Source of the DNA: Clostridium fermenticellae
GTDB lineage: Bacteria > Bacillota > Clostridia > Clostridiales > Clostridiaceae
NCBI RefSeq assembly: GCF_003600355.1
Contig: NZ_CP032416.1
Location: 2,252,183-2,316,182, forward strand
Direction: 5' to 3'
DNA length: 64,000 nucleotides
Below are positions 1 to 8,882 of the stretch, in pieces. Below the pieces are notes generated by a model. It ran no database searches and was not told where the DNA came from. It worked only from the letters and a program-made list of their open reading frames with translations. Both the position numbers and the translations under genes were made by a program. Position 1 is the stretch's first letter; each line of letters opens with the position of its first letter.

Positions 1-126
1 AAGAAAGATACTTGAAGAAGCTAATCACAAGTGATAGATACTTATTCTCATGTTACTAAGAAGATGAAGGACAATACTATTAACATACTAGAGAATGAAA
101 TATTAAAAAAACTTCCGACATTATAA
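1..126 (+). pseudogene. Tail of a tyrosine recombinase (integrase), frameshifted remnant
   Basis: Frame 1 from base 31 reads VIDTYSHVTKKMKDNTINI and continues to a TAA at 124-126. The DTYSHVT block matches the segment around the catalytic tyrosine of phage-type integrases, which commonly reads L(D)TYSHV. Upstream in the same frame there are stops at 13-15 and 22-24. Frame 2 reads RKILEEANHK just before, which suggests a frameshift. Only about 40 codons are inside the window, so the gene is broken or at most represented by its last residues. It indicates an old integration event beside rlmD. The call rests on one motif. Confidence 0.45.
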
Positions 127-141
127 AATTTTAGTCGGAAG
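104..141 (-). terminator. Rho-independent terminator of the rlmD transcript
   Basis: The arms CTTCCGAC (111-118) and GTCGGAAG (134-141) pair. On the minus strand the hairpin is followed by a run of seven T (104-110). It lies 50 bp past the rlmD stop. Confidence 0.8.
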
Positions 142-190
142 AATGTAGGAATTTTAAGTTTAAAAATCCTTATATATTTTGTAACACTGC

Positions 191-1546
191 TTATTTCCTA
201 GATAGTTTCACAATAGTTTCCACATGATGTGTCTGCGGGAACATATCCATCAGCATTACTTTTCGAGTACAGTAACCTGCATCCATAAGAACCTTTAAAT
301 CTATTACCAGGGTCTTAGGATTGCAGGAGACATAAATTATAGATGGCACATCAAATTTTATAACATATTGAAGTGCAGTAGGATGTACCCCCGGTCTCGG
401 AGGATCAAGTATTATAACATCTGGTTTTTCCTGTACAGTCTTTATAACTTTTGCTACATCACCCGCAATGAACTTACAATTGTTTAGACCATTTAACTTT
501 GCATTTTCATTTGCAGCTTTAATAGCTTCTTCTACAATCTCTATTCCAAATACCTTATTTGCCTTCTCTGCAACTATTTGTCCTATAGTTCCAGTACCAC
601 AGTAAAGATCAAATACCACTTTTGAAGAAACATCGCCCAGAAATTCTTTTACAATACTATAAAGTCGCTCAGCTCCCTTGGAATTAGTCTGAAAAAATGA
701 TTCCGGTGATATCTTAAATTTAAGTCCAAGAATTTCTTCTATTATATAATCTCTGCCATATAAAATATCCACACTATCCGCTCTAACTGTATCCGAAAAT
801 CCATCGTTAATGGTATGCAATATGCCTTTTACATTACCATCATAGTCTATTTTTAAAAGCATTTCTTTAAATTCTTCTAAATCAAAATTAAACTCAGATG
901 TGGTCACCAAATTTATAAGTATTTCAGACGTATTTTTTGCTTTTCTTATAACTAAGTTTCTTAAATAGCCTTCTCTTTTCATAACTCTATAATAAGGAAG
1001 CCCTTTTTCTCTGAAATATTCAACCACCGATGTGAGTATTTTTCTAAAATCACTATCTACAAGCTGACACTTTGAAACATTTACAATTCCAAAACTTCTG
1101 CCTTTTATATGCATGCCAAGTGTAAGCTCTCCTCCCTTTACTTCATCACCAAAGGAAAACTCCATCTTATTTCTGTATTCATATTCTTCAGGGCTTTTCT
1201 CTATACCCAAAAACCCAAAATCATGAATATCTGCATCATAAAAAAGTTTCAACACCTGTTTTTCTTTAAGCTCAAGCTGCTTTTCATAAGGTATGAACTC
1301 AGTAGTACATCCGCCGCATAAGTCAAAATGCTCACATACCGGGTCGATAGCATAATCAACATTTTGAATTACCTCAACAAGCTTAGCTTGAGCGTAATCT
1401 TTTTTCTTCTTAATTACTCTAGCTTTAGCACTTTGCCCTGTTACAGCATTTTTTATATAAGTTTTAATACCATCTAAAAAAGCTATACCAGTGCCTGGAA
1501 ATTCCATATCCTCTATAAAAAAATCATAAGTCTGGCCCTTTTTCAC
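191..1546 (-). CDS. rlmD: 23S rRNA (uracil-5-)-methyltransferase, RlmD/RumA family
   Basis: SAM-dependent enzyme that makes 5-methyluridine in rRNA. The 451-aa length is normal. Residues 1-60 form a TRAM-like domain. An iron-sulfur cluster site reads C71-x5-C77-x2-C80, with a further Cys in VSKCQLVDS. The SAM-binding motif [12 protein letters not shown] and the DPPRPGVHP motif follow, and the catalytic cysteine is in YVSCNPKTL near the C-terminus. The start is GTG at 1546, three bases after the stop of the upstream RDD gene, with GGGGAAGAA as ribosome site, so the two genes are probably cotranscribed. Which uracil is modified (U1939 or U747 type) cannot be read from the sequence; RlmD, RlmCD and TrmFO-independent paralogues share these motifs. 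Confidence 0.9.
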   Translation of the reverse strand: MKKGQTYDFFIEDMEFPGTGIAFLDGIKTYIKNAVTGQSAKARVIKKKKDYAQAKLVEVIQNVDYAIDPVCEHFDLCGGCTTEFIPYEKQLELKEKQVLKLFYDADIHDFGFLGIEKSPEEYEYRNKMEFSFGDEVKGGELTLGMHIKGRSFGIVNVSKCQLVDSDFRKILTSVVEYFREKGLPYYRVMKREGYLRNLVIRKAKNTSEILINLVTTSEFNFDLEEFKEMLLKIDYDGNVKGILHTINDGFSDTVRADSVDILYGRDYIIEEILGLKFKISPESFFQTNSKGAERLYSIVKEFLGDVSSKVVFDLYCGTGTIGQIVAEKANKVFGIEIVEEAIKAANENAKLNGLNNCKFIAGDVAKVIKTVQEKPDVIILDPPRPGVHPTALQYVIKFDVPSIIYVSCNPKTLVIDLKVLMDAGYCTRKVMLMDMFPQTHHVETIVKLSRK

Positions 1547-1549
1547 CTT

Positions 1550-2293
1550 TTATTCTTCCCCTTCTTTAGTATGTAATTTACTCATCTTTTGCCCTAACGT
1601 CTTATTGCGCTTTGAATTTTGCATTAATACAGGATATAAAACAGTTACAATCACAAATGCAATTAAATAAACACCTTCATAATCAGCAACATAATATCCA
1701 GCAAAAAGTCTCAAAATTATGTTAAATAAAAGTACTAATACTAATGAAATAATACCAATAGCTATTGTATCAATTACAGTTGACATAAACACTTTTGATA
1801 AAAAGCTGCTTTCTTTATGCTCCATATTTAAAAGTGAAGCCTTTGCTTTACTTGAGACAGCCAGTGTAGATTTTTCTGCTTTAACTATTTCAGAACCCTT
1901 ATTTGAACTTTCATTACTTGATGTATCGGTATTTTCCATATCTTTGTTTTCCATATCTTTGTTTTCCACATCTTTATCTTCAGCATCTTTGTCTTCAGCA
2001 TCTTTACCTTCAACATCTTTATCTTCAACATCTTTATTTTCTGAATCAGCAGCATCTTGCATGGTACTTGCAATTTGAGCATCAGCTTTTTCTTTTTCCA
2101 AAGCTTCTGCTTCTTCTTTTCTCTTTTTCTCATCTTCTTTTTCTTTGAGTTTTTGATTTATAGCCTCTTGTATTTTTTTAAGTTGAATTGTCTGTTCTAA
2201 GTTTTTATTTCTAAGTTCTTCTAAAAATTCTTGCTTGGCTTCTTCTTCATTATTTATCACTATATTTTCATTAGCCTCATCTTTTTCTGACAT
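1550..2293 (-). CDS. RDD-family membrane protein with charged coiled-coil and 5-residue repeat
   Basis: A 247-aa protein. An ATG lies further upstream in frame (2338), but AGGAGG sits directly before the ATG at 2293, which fixes the start (MSEKDEANEN). The first half is highly charged and predicted coiled coil. It contains about seven copies of a five-residue unit of the form K-D-(V/A/M)-E-(D/N/G). The last 85 residues hold two or three hydrophobic segments and the C-terminal NKTLGQKMSKL block typical of RDD proteins, with the acidic VID in the first segment. RDD domains are linked to membrane transport, but the function here is unknown. Repeat number is likely variable between strains. Confidence 0.6.
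   Translation of the reverse strand: MSEKDEANENIVINNEEEAKQEFLEELRNKNLEQTIQLKKIQEAINQKLKEKEDEKKRKEEAEALEKEKADAQIASTMQDAADSENKDVEDKDVEGKDAEDKDAEDKDVENKDMENKDMENTDTSSNESSNKGSEIVKAEKSTLAVSSKAKASLLNMEHKESSFLSKVFMSTVIDTIAIGIISLVLVLLFNIILRLFAGYYVADYEGVYLIAFVIVTVLYPVLMQNSKRNKTLGQKMSKLHTKEGEE
1926..2042 (-). repeat. 15-bp coding tandem repeat (about 7 units)
   Basis: On the plus strand, 15-base units such as CTTCAGCATCTTTGT and CTTCAACATCTTTAT run head to tail and differ at one or two positions. They encode the acidic/basic pentapeptide of the RDD protein and keep its frame, so gain or loss of a unit would not break the gene. Confidence 0.8.
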
Positions 2294-2516
2294 TCTTATT
2301 CCTCCTAAATTTTTTCGCCTTTTAACATATAGAATCATAAGTATTAAAAAATATGATTATACTATTTTAACCATAGTTCATTAAAAAACGATTTTTAGTA
2401 TCAAATATATTATGCTATACTATTTTAATTCTGTAAATAGTTATCCCCCATTTTAAAATTTATACACAAGCATTTTTATAAATTATTAACTTACTATACA
2501 TAATTTATTAACATAT

Positions 2517-3752
2517 TCACATTATATCATTTCCTATCAATGCATCAGATATATTACCCCAAAAATCAAAAGATTTTATCGTATATACACACTCTTTATA
2601 ACCCGATCTATAGATTAGTCTTCCCATAACTTCATTATTACCACCATATTTTCTCTGAACTGATAATGAGGCTATTTCAAACCCATCACAAAATATCTTA
2701 TACCCTGCCAGGTTTTTACTTACTTCCCATTGAATTAAAATTTTATTATTGCCAATACGCGTTACTTTCATCCATTTAGGTGGATAAGGTTTTTTATCAC
2801 ATATTCTATGCTTATATACGTATTTCTTATAGGCACTGTGAAAACCAGAATTTATATTATTCGGACTATAATAATGACTGTATGAGAAACTAATTATTCC
2901 ACTTACAAAGAAACTTTCAATTCTCATCTGATCTATAAATCTCTTCATAGGGGCACTTGACCAGTTAGTATGATCAAATGTTTCAGTATTTGCCCAAAAT
3001 GTAAGATTGCTATTGTATTTTACAGCTTCACCAAGAGCATAAAACCAATCATGTACTTCATCTATTTTTAATCCTCCACCGCCAACTGAGTCCTGTGGTG
3101 AGAAAATATCTCCGGTTTTAAAATTTGTTCTTTCAAAAAAGTACTTCCAATTTTCTGCATAAGTCTTTGGAGTAGAATACTTAGAATTCATGAAAGGAGA
3201 TAACATTAACGGAAGCCTCATACCATTTGTATCCATATAATTTAAGTTTGTATTTAAAGCATTTGACAATATTTCAAAATCTTTATGGTTTTTAAAATTA
3301 AGATTGTCTACTTCATACACAAAATACCATCCATAAAAGCTGTCTTTATATTTTTCATGATATCGTTCGTACAATTCTTTTATTGCAAGATTCCCGTTAT
3401 TCATTCTGTCATATAACCACCCGGGATTCCTCGGCCCATAATGCCACCATTTTTCATCATAATCAATTCCAAGAAATACTTTAAATCCATATTTTTTAGA
3501 ATTCTTTAAGCACCTTTCAATGACATCATTTTCTCCTGCTCTGCCCTGACCTTCTATAGATGTCTTATATACTCTTCTTACCTTTCCATTGCTTGCAATA
3601 AATGTATTCATTATTAGATACTTCATTTTAACTTCTTTTAAATATTTTAATTCTTTTTGCCACTTTGAATCACTCCAATTAATCACCATATCAGGTTGAA
3701 TAAAAGTTCCTATTGCTATTGGATTATTATTGTCTGAAAATCTATACTTCAA
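2517..3752 (-). CDS. DUF4434-like glycosidase-fold protein with Fn3-like C-terminus
   Basis: About 411 aa, with no signal peptide or membrane segment. Residues 1-310 look like a TIM-barrel glycoside-hydrolase fold of the DUF4434 type: a conserved start GTFIQPDMV, many aromatic residues, YGWYFVYEVDN, SPQDSVGGGG, and TFWANTETFDHTNW with Glu residues that could be catalytic. The last 90 residues begin PPKWMKVTRIGNNKILIQW, a fibronectin type III-like strand pattern. A GTG at 3761 is directly attached to AAGGAG, so it is too close to serve; TTG at 3752 is 8 bases from it and is preferred. Substrate unknown. It is monocistronic, with over 200 bp of non-coding sequence downstream. Confidence 0.55.
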   Translation of the reverse strand: MKYRFSDNNNPIAIGTFIQPDMVINWSDSKWQKELKYLKEVKMKYLIMNTFIASNGKVRRVYKTSIEGQGRAGENDVIERCLKNSKKYGFKVFLGIDYDEKWWHYGPRNPGWLYDRMNNGNLAIKELYERYHEKYKDSFYGWYFVYEVDNLNFKNHKDFEILSNALNTNLNYMDTNGMRLPLMLSPFMNSKYSTPKTYAENWKYFFERTNFKTGDIFSPQDSVGGGGLKIDEVHDWFYALGEAVKYNSNLTFWANTETFDHTNWSSAPMKRFIDQMRIESFFVSGIISFSYSHYYSPNNINSGFHSAYKKYVYKHRICDKKPYPPKWMKVTRIGNNKILIQWEVSKNLAGYKIFCDGFEIASLSVQRKYGGNNEVMGRLIYRSGYKECVYTIKSFDFWGNISDALIGNDIM

Positions 3753-3892
3753 AATATACACTCCTTAATAAATCATCTAAAGATAAATATGAACAATAAA
3801 ATTCTTATAGAACTTATCACAGGTATAAATTGATAATTAACATACTAATATGATAGAATTAAAATCAAGTTTATCTGACAGAAGGTGTTTAT

Positions 3893-4645
3893 ATGTCTAT
3901 ATCTCTATTATTTTTATGCTTTGCCGGATTTGTCGCAGCTTTTGTTGACTCAATAGTAGGCGGCGGCGGGATTATAAGCGTACCTGCCTTTTTATTTGCT
4001 GGAGTCCCTGCTCACATTGCTTTGGGTACTAATAAATTCTCATCTACATTCGCATCATTTTCAAGTTCAATCAAATTTATATCATCTGGAAAAGTCGATT
4101 TTAAAATAGTAAAATTTCTGTTTCCATTTACTCTAATTGGTGCCATTCTAGGTGTTAATACTGTTCTTATGATAGATGCTAAATATCTAAACACAATAGT
4201 ACTAATTTTAATATTATTTGTTGGTGTATACAGTTTCTTCTCAAAAACAGTCGGGCTTGAAGATAGATTTGAATCTTTAAATAAAAAGAATTTATTCTTA
4301 GGCATTTTCCTTGCATTTAGTTTGGGATTTTATGATGGTTTTTTCGGACCAGGTACAGGTTCATTTTTAATTTTCGGACTAATAGGTATATATAAATTTG
4401 ATTTTCTGCGGGCAGCCGGGAATGCGAAGTTTCTAAATTTTACAAGTAATATAACCTCACTCGTACTTTTTATAATTAAAGGTCAGGTGTATTTTAAAAT
4501 TGGTATACCTGTCGCAATATGCATGATAATTGGTGCAAAATTTGGAACAGGCTTTGCACTTAAAAAAGGTTCAAAAGTAATAAAACCTATTTTTGTAATA
4601 ATGTCACTTGCCGTTGCCGTAAAAGTTTTATATGGTATGAGATAA
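3893..4645 (+). CDS. TauE/SafE-family membrane exporter (sulfite/organosulfonate type)
   Basis: A 250-aa protein with about eight hydrophobic helices. The glycine-rich block GGGGGIISVPAFLF in the first helix and the second half-repeat motif GFYDGFFGPGTGSF are diagnostic of the TauE/SafE (DUF81) family. Members export sulfite, sulfoacetate or other small anions, but the substrate cannot be told from sequence. The start ATG is preceded by AGAAGGTG. The gene stands alone and runs towards ribH; the gap between them holds the large palindrome. Confidence 0.85.
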   Translation: MSISLLFLCFAGFVAAFVDSIVGGGGIISVPAFLFAGVPAHIALGTNKFSSTFASFSSSIKFISSGKVDFKIVKFLFPFTLIGAILGVNTVLMIDAKYLNTIVLILILFVGVYSFFSKTVGLEDRFESLNKKNLFLGIFLAFSLGFYDGFFGPGTGSFLIFGLIGIYKFDFLRAAGNAKFLNFTSNITSLVLFIIKGQVYFKIGIPVAICMIIGAKFGTGFALKKGSKVIKPIFVIMSLAVAVKVLYGMR

Positions 4646-4707
4646 TCTATGAACTTATTGCTCTAAAATAAATCTTTCACTGGAATCTAAGTGCTAAATA
4701 TCTGTGA

Positions 4708-4992
4708 ACTAGAAATTTTATGTATGGTTTTACTTAAAAAGTTAGTTTACGCGCAGAGATATGTTACCAAAATGAAAGTACATTAAATACTTTTACTATA
4801 ATTCCTGGCGAAGTATTTTAGAAAATCTATAAACATTGATACTGTCTGAGCATAGCGAGTTTATCAATGTTTATTAGATTTTCAAAATACCGGACCTTAA
4901 AATTATTAAAAGTATTTTAAGTACTGAAGTTTGGTAACATATCCCGGAGTGTAAACTAACTTTTTAGACAATATATTACATAGAATTTCTAG
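4708..4992. repeat. Large intergenic palindrome, copy 1
   Basis: The left arm (from 4708, CTAGAAATTTTATGTA... AAAAAGTTAGTTTAC) is the reverse complement of the right arm (to 4992), with scattered mismatches along about 125 bp each. The centre reads TGTCTGAGCATAGCGAGTTTA (given in part: CTGAGCATAGCGAG). It belongs to the same family as 36324-36584 and 53312-53573 but is more diverged at its ends. It lies between convergent genes (the exporter and ribH). There is no reading frame inside. A smaller inverted repeat, TAGAATTTCTAG at 4981-4992 with CTAGAAATTCTA at 5038-5049, overlaps the ribH stop and may act in ending that transcript. Confidence 0.85.
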
Positions 4993-5046
4993 CTTACATA
5001 TTGGCTTATATGTAGGCAAATATAAGCTAAGTGCAAACTAGAAATT

Positions 5047-5508
5047 CTATATTTGAGTTAATAAATTTGCCATTTCTATGGCTGCCATTGCACCATCATA
5101 GCCTTTATTCCCGGATTTAGTTCCTGCCCTTTCTATAGCTTGTTCTATATTATCTGTTGTTAATACGCTGAATATTACAGGTATTTCTGAATTAAGACTA
5201 ACCTGTGCAACTCCTTTTGATACTTCATTCGAAACATAATCAAAATGAGGTGTTGCCCCTCTTATAACCGCTCCCAAGCATATTACTGCATCATACTTCT
5301 TAGCTACAGCCATCTTTTTCGCTGTTAGTGGAATTTCAAAAGCACCGGGTACCCAGCTGACTTCTATGTTATCATCTAAAGTGCCATGTCTCCTAAGGCA
5401 ATCTAAAGCTCCATCTAGAAGTTTGGAACTTATAAATTCATTAAATCTTGCAATAACTATTCCAATCCTTAAATTTTCTGCTGTTAATTTTCCTTCATAA
5501 ACTTTCAT
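5047..5508 (-). CDS. ribH: 6,7-dimethyl-8-ribityllumazine synthase
   Basis: Condenses 5-amino-6-ribitylaminouracil with 3,4-dihydroxybutanone phosphate, the penultimate step of riboflavin synthesis. The 153-aa length is standard. Family motifs are visible: VIARFNEFI, the substrate-binding [25 protein letters not shown] (with the catalytic His) and a C-terminal [13 protein letters not shown] block. It is the last gene of ribD-ribE-ribBA-ribH, 40 bp after ribBA, and shares the FMN riboswitch control. It probably forms the icosahedral lumazine synthase shell. Confidence 0.97.
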   Translation of the reverse strand: MKVYEGKLTAENLRIGIVIARFNEFISSKLLDGALDCLRRHGTLDDNIEVSWVPGAFEIPLTAKKMAVAKKYDAVICLGAVIRGATPHFDYVSNEVSKGVAQVSLNSEIPVIFSVLTTDNIEQAIERAGTKSGNKGYDGAMAAIEMANLLTQI

Positions 5509-5548
5509 AAATAAATACCTCCATGTAAATATGATCTTATTTGGGATA

Positions 5549-6751
5549 TCATATGCTCAATATGTGCCCCATCTTTTCTTTTTTAGTCTTCATATAATTG
5601 ATGCTTTGCTTTGAATATTCAACCTGTACAGGTACTCTTTCTGTAACATCAATTCCATATCTTGAAAGTCCAATTATTTTTTTAGGGTTATTAGTCATAA
5701 GTCTTACCTTAGTAACCCCAAGATCTTTAAGGATTTGATACGCTATGCTGTAATCTCTAAGATCAGCCTTAAATCCAAGCGCTATATTTGCCTCAACAGT
5801 ATCCATACCCTGTTCCTGTAGTACATAAGCTTTAAGCTTGTTTATAAGACCTATCCCTCTTCCTTCTTGATCTAAATAAAGTAATACTCCTTTTCCCTCT
5901 TGATCTATTTGCTTTAATGAGGCTATAAGCTGATCACCACAATCACATCTAAGTGAATGCAATACATCACCTGTAAAACATTCTGAATGTATTCTTACAA
6001 GTGTATCTTCTTCAGAAAATTTATCACCCTTTACAAGAGCTATATGCTGCTCATGTGTTATAGTACTTTCATAAGCTATTATTTTAAAGTCTCCAAACTT
6101 GGTTGGAAGCTTCGCTTCAACTACTTTTTTAACAAGCTTTTCAGTTCTAATTCTATACTTAGCAAGATCTGCCACAGTAATTATCTTCAAACCATGTTCA
6201 CACACAAATTCCATTAATTCTGGAACCCTTGCCATAGTACCATCTGATTTCATTATTTCACAAATCACACCAGCAGGTGATAATCCAGCTAAACGTGAAA
6301 GATCAACTGCCGCTTCTGTATGTCCAGTTCTTACAAGCACTCCACCTTCTTTAGCCTTAAGTGGAAACATATGTCCAGGTTTTCTAAAATCCTGAGGCTT
6401 ACTATCTGCAGAAATCAATTTTTGTACTGTAAGTGCCCTATCAAATGCTGATATTCCTGTTGTAGTACTATCTGCATCAACAGATACAGTAAATGCCGTA
6501 CAAAAATTATCCGTATTTTTCTCTACCATATGTTCTATTCCTAAATGTTCAAGTCTCTTTCCATCCATAGGTACACATATAAGACCTCTTGCATATTTAG
6601 ACATAAAATTTATACTTTCATGTGTCACCTTATCTGCTGCTATTATAAGATCTCCTTCATTTTCACGATTCTCATCATCAACTACAACCACCATTTTACC
6701 TTCCCTTATATCCACTATAGCTTCCTCTATACTATTAAATTTATAACTCAT
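5549..6751 (-). CDS. ribBA: Bifunctional 3,4-dihydroxy-2-butanone-4-phosphate synthase / GTP cyclohydrolase II
   Basis: 400 aa. The N-terminal half is RibB, with [11 protein letters not shown] (acidic metal site) and the [11 protein letters not shown] substrate loop. The C-terminal half is RibA: zinc-binding cysteines in the pattern C-x10-C-x-C ([14 protein letters not shown]) and the DQEGRGIGL motif. Together they supply both precursors for RibH and RibD. The reading frame is open to an ATG at 6766, but GGAGGA lies 8 bases before the ATG at 6751, giving the usual [11 protein letters not shown] start. Third gene of the rib operon. Confidence 0.96.
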   Translation of the reverse strand: MSYKFNSIEEAIVDIREGKMVVVVDDENRENEGDLIIAADKVTHESINFMSKYARGLICVPMDGKRLEHLGIEHMVEKNTDNFCTAFTVSVDADSTTTGISAFDRALTVQKLISADSKPQDFRKPGHMFPLKAKEGGVLVRTGHTEAAVDLSRLAGLSPAGVICEIMKSDGTMARVPELMEFVCEHGLKIITVADLAKYRIRTEKLVKKVVEAKLPTKFGDFKIIAYESTITHEQHIALVKGDKFSEEDTLVRIHSECFTGDVLHSLRCDCGDQLIASLKQIDQEGKGVLLYLDQEGRGIGLINKLKAYVLQEQGMDTVEANIALGFKADLRDYSIAYQILKDLGVTKVRLMTNNPKKIIGLSRYGIDVTERVPVQVEYSKQSINYMKTKKEKMGHILSI

Positions 6752-6780
6752 TTTAAATTCCTCCATCTTTAAATAAAATT

Positions 6781-7434
6781 TTAAATAAAACCTGTTCTTA
6801 TTAGAGTCTCTTCTGTTATGCTTAAATTATTTTCAGTTGATTTTTCATCAAACTTTATCAGTTTTTCAATATATTTTGCTATAACATCACATTCTATATT
6901 AAGCTCATCCCCTATATTTTTTGTAATAAGGGTCGTTTGTTCTTTGGTATGTGGGATAATAGATACCTTAAACAAATTTTTATCTACATACGCTGCAGTA
7001 AGACTAACACCATCTAATGTAATGGATCCTTTAAGGACAATATACTTAAGCAAATCTAAACTTGCACCTATACTAATCCATATTGCTGTATCCTCTTTCT
7101 CAATTCTTAATACCTTTCCGGTTCCATCTATATGTCCACTTACAATATGTCCGCCAAATCTACCACATGCAGCCATCGCTCTTTCAAGATTTACCTTACT
7201 TCCGATTTTTAATTTTCCAAGGCTGCTTTTTCTCAAAGTCTCAGGCATTACATCTGCAGAAAATTTATTAAGAGAAAAATCTGTAACTGTAAGGCAGACT
7301 CCATTCACAGCAATACTGTCACCAACTTTAATGTCATGTAAGATTTTATTTGCATTTATAACTATCCGTGCCGATTTTGTCCCATTAAAAACACCGCTTA
7401 CTTCTCCAATTTCCTCTATAAGACCTGTAAACAA
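6781..7434 (-). CDS. ribE: Riboflavin synthase, alpha chain
   Basis: Dismutates two molecules of 6,7-dimethyl-8-ribityllumazine to riboflavin. The two homologous beta-barrel halves are visible: the first with MFTGLIEEIG, the second from about residue 98 (GHIDGTGKV). The VNGVCLTV and LDGVSLT motifs are each followed by the cognate His/Cys context. Family members start MFTGLIEE, so TTG at 7434 is chosen over in-frame codons further upstream; GAGGCGG precedes it by about ten bases. Length 217 aa is typical. It sits between ribD and ribBA in the FMN-controlled operon. Confidence 0.95.
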   Translation of the reverse strand: MFTGLIEEIGEVSGVFNGTKSARIVINANKILHDIKVGDSIAVNGVCLTVTDFSLNKFSADVMPETLRKSSLGKLKIGSKVNLERAMAACGRFGGHIVSGHIDGTGKVLRIEKEDTAIWISIGASLDLLKYIVLKGSITLDGVSLTAAYVDKNLFKVSIIPHTKEQTTLITKNIGDELNIECDVIAKYIEKLIKFDEKSTENNLSITEETLIRTGFI

Positions 7435-7464
7435 GTCACTCACCGCCTCTTCTCTACACAAGAA

Positions 7465-8574
7465 CTATAAATATCCTGTTATCATTATATCTTCAGAAAT
7501 TTTTTCAATCTTCAATCTTTTCAGTTTTTTAGATTCTATAATTTTACTAAACCCACTTCCACCTACTGGAGTTTTGGCCTTATCCCCTCCAAAAATTTTA
7601 GGTGATATAAAACAAATAACCTCATCTACAGCTCCGGAGTTTATCGCAGAAAAACTAACCTCGCTTCCTCCTTCTATTAAAATACTATCGATTCCATAAT
7701 CGCCAAGTTTTTTAATCAGACAGCTTAAATCAACTCTACCGAAATCATCTTCAGGAATTATTATAAGACTAACCCCCATTTTCTCTAATTCTAATTTTTT
7801 CTTATAATCAATATTTTGAGTGCAAGCTATTATTACTTCTCTTTCATTAATTGTTCTTAAGATTTTAGAATCTAATGATATTTTAAGTTTAGAATCAAGT
7901 ATGATAGCCTTAGGACTTATACCTTCTTTATCTAGTCTTGTTGTCAAAAGTGGATTATCTTTTTTAACAGTATTTATTCCAACCATTATTCCCATAACTT
8001 TATTTCTAATTTGGTGTACATAATACCTTGTTTCTGTGGAGGTTATCCACTTAGATTCCCCTTTAACTGTAGCTATTTTGCCGTCTAAAGTCATTGCCCA
8101 TTTTAGTATTACAAAAGGGGATTTTGTCGTTATATATTTTAGAAATACCTTATTCATATCCCTGGCTTCATCTTCAAGCAATCCAACTTCAACTTCTATA
8201 CCGTCATTCTGCAAAATTTCAATTCCTCCCCCTGAAACCAGAGGATTGGGATCAGACATTGCTATAACTGCCTTCTTTATTCCAGCTCTCAAGAGAGCTT
8301 CTGCACAAGGTGGAGTTTTACCATAGTGTGAACATGGCTCAAGCGTTACATATATTACAGCACCCTTTGCATTGTCTCCAGCTTCTTTTAATGCATATAC
8401 CTCCGCATGAGGACCGCCATAAAATTTATGATATCCTTGTCCAATTATCTTACCGCCTTTGACAATAACAGCACCAACAACTGGATTTGGTGACACCTTT
8501 CCATATCCTTTCTTTGCTAGTTCAAGAGCTTTTCTCATATAATACACATCTAATTTATTTTTTTCTACATCCAA
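7465..8574 (-). CDS. ribD: Bifunctional diaminohydroxyphosphoribosylaminopyrimidine deaminase / 5-amino-6-(5-phosphoribosylamino)uracil reductase
   Basis: 369 aa. The N-terminal cytidine-deaminase-like domain carries the zinc site PHAEVYAL and PCSHYGKTPPCAEAL. The C-terminal reductase domain starts near residue 150 (SPFVILKWAMTLDGKIA) and ends with the IEGGSEVSFSAI nucleotide-binding segment. It starts with TTG at 8574, 8 bases from AGAAGG. First gene of the rib operon, directly after the riboswitch terminator, so its expression should fall when FMN is abundant. Confidence 0.96.
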   Translation of the reverse strand: MDVEKNKLDVYYMRKALELAKKGYGKVSPNPVVGAVIVKGGKIIGQGYHKFYGGPHAEVYALKEAGDNAKGAVIYVTLEPCSHYGKTPPCAEALLRAGIKKAVIAMSDPNPLVSGGGIEILQNDGIEVEVGLLEDEARDMNKVFLKYITTKSPFVILKWAMTLDGKIATVKGESKWITSTETRYYVHQIRNKVMGIMVGINTVKKDNPLLTTRLDKEGISPKAIILDSKLKISLDSKILRTINEREVIIACTQNIDYKKKLELEKMGVSLIIIPEDDFGRVDLSCLIKKLGDYGIDSILIEGGSEVSFSAINSGAVDEVICFISPKIFGGDKAKTPVGGSGFSKIIESKKLKRLKIEKISEDIMITGYL

Positions 8575-8626
8575 TATACATACCTTCTCATAAATATATT
8601 TTAAATCAGCGCCGATTCAATAAAAT

Positions 8627-8656
8627 AAGCCCTTGAAGAAAAAACTTCAAGGGCTT
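8627..8656 (-). terminator. Expression-platform terminator of the FMN riboswitch
   Basis: The arms AAGCCCTTGAAG and CTTCAAGGGCTT pair perfectly over 12 bp around a short A-rich loop. On the minus strand this lies after the aptamer and before ribD, followed by ATTTTATT. Confidence 0.85.
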
Positions 8657-8704
8657 TTATAAACTACAAAAATAGTAAAATAAGGCTAAGATACCTTAAC
8701 TACT

Positions 8705-8822
8705 AACCTACTTTCTTCCATCCAGACTTTACTGTCGGTACCGGAATTTAACCAGTTCATGCTTTAAACAAGCTTGCGGACTTTACCGCCGATCGGGAAT
8801 TTCACCCTGCCCTGAAAGTTAC
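8705..8822 (-). promoter_or_regulatory. FMN riboswitch (RFN element)
   Basis: The minus strand carries the conserved RFN blocks in order: TTTCAGGGCAGGGTGAAATTC, the GGCGGTAAAGTCCGC hairpin, AACTGGTTAAATTCCGG, GGTACCGACAGTAAAGTC and TGGATGGAAGAAAG, closed by a TAACTTTC/GAAAGTA helix. It lies upstream of ribD and is followed by a terminator hairpin, so FMN binding should end transcription. Confidence 0.97.
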
Positions 8823-8853
8823 AATATTAAATTTTATTATTGACTTCAACTTT

Positions 8854-8882
8854 ACTATAAATCACTTATTAGATCTTGTCAA
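8854..8882 (-). promoter_or_regulatory. Sigma-A promoter of the riboflavin operon
   Basis: On the minus strand TTGACA (8882-8877) and TATAGT (8859-8854) are spaced by 17 bp, near consensus. The -35 box overlaps the last codons of the upstream M20 gene. Confidence 0.85.

Noticed and set aside
1926-2042. Repeat array considered as CRISPR
   Set aside because: Units are contiguous, 15 bp, without spacers, and lie inside a coding frame.
1719-2148. Two plus-strand open frames rich in Ser/Leu/Phe over the repeat
   Set aside because: They only reflect the 15-bp coding repeat of the RDD gene in other frames.
4708-4992. Palindrome copy 1 considered as an insertion sequence
   Set aside because: No reading frame, and the inverted repeat covers nearly the whole unit instead of only its ends.
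6818-7699. 293-aa plus-strand open frame across ribE and ribD
   Set aside because: It is antisense to two certain genes, has no ribosome site and low-complexity composition. It is a mirror of their codon bias.
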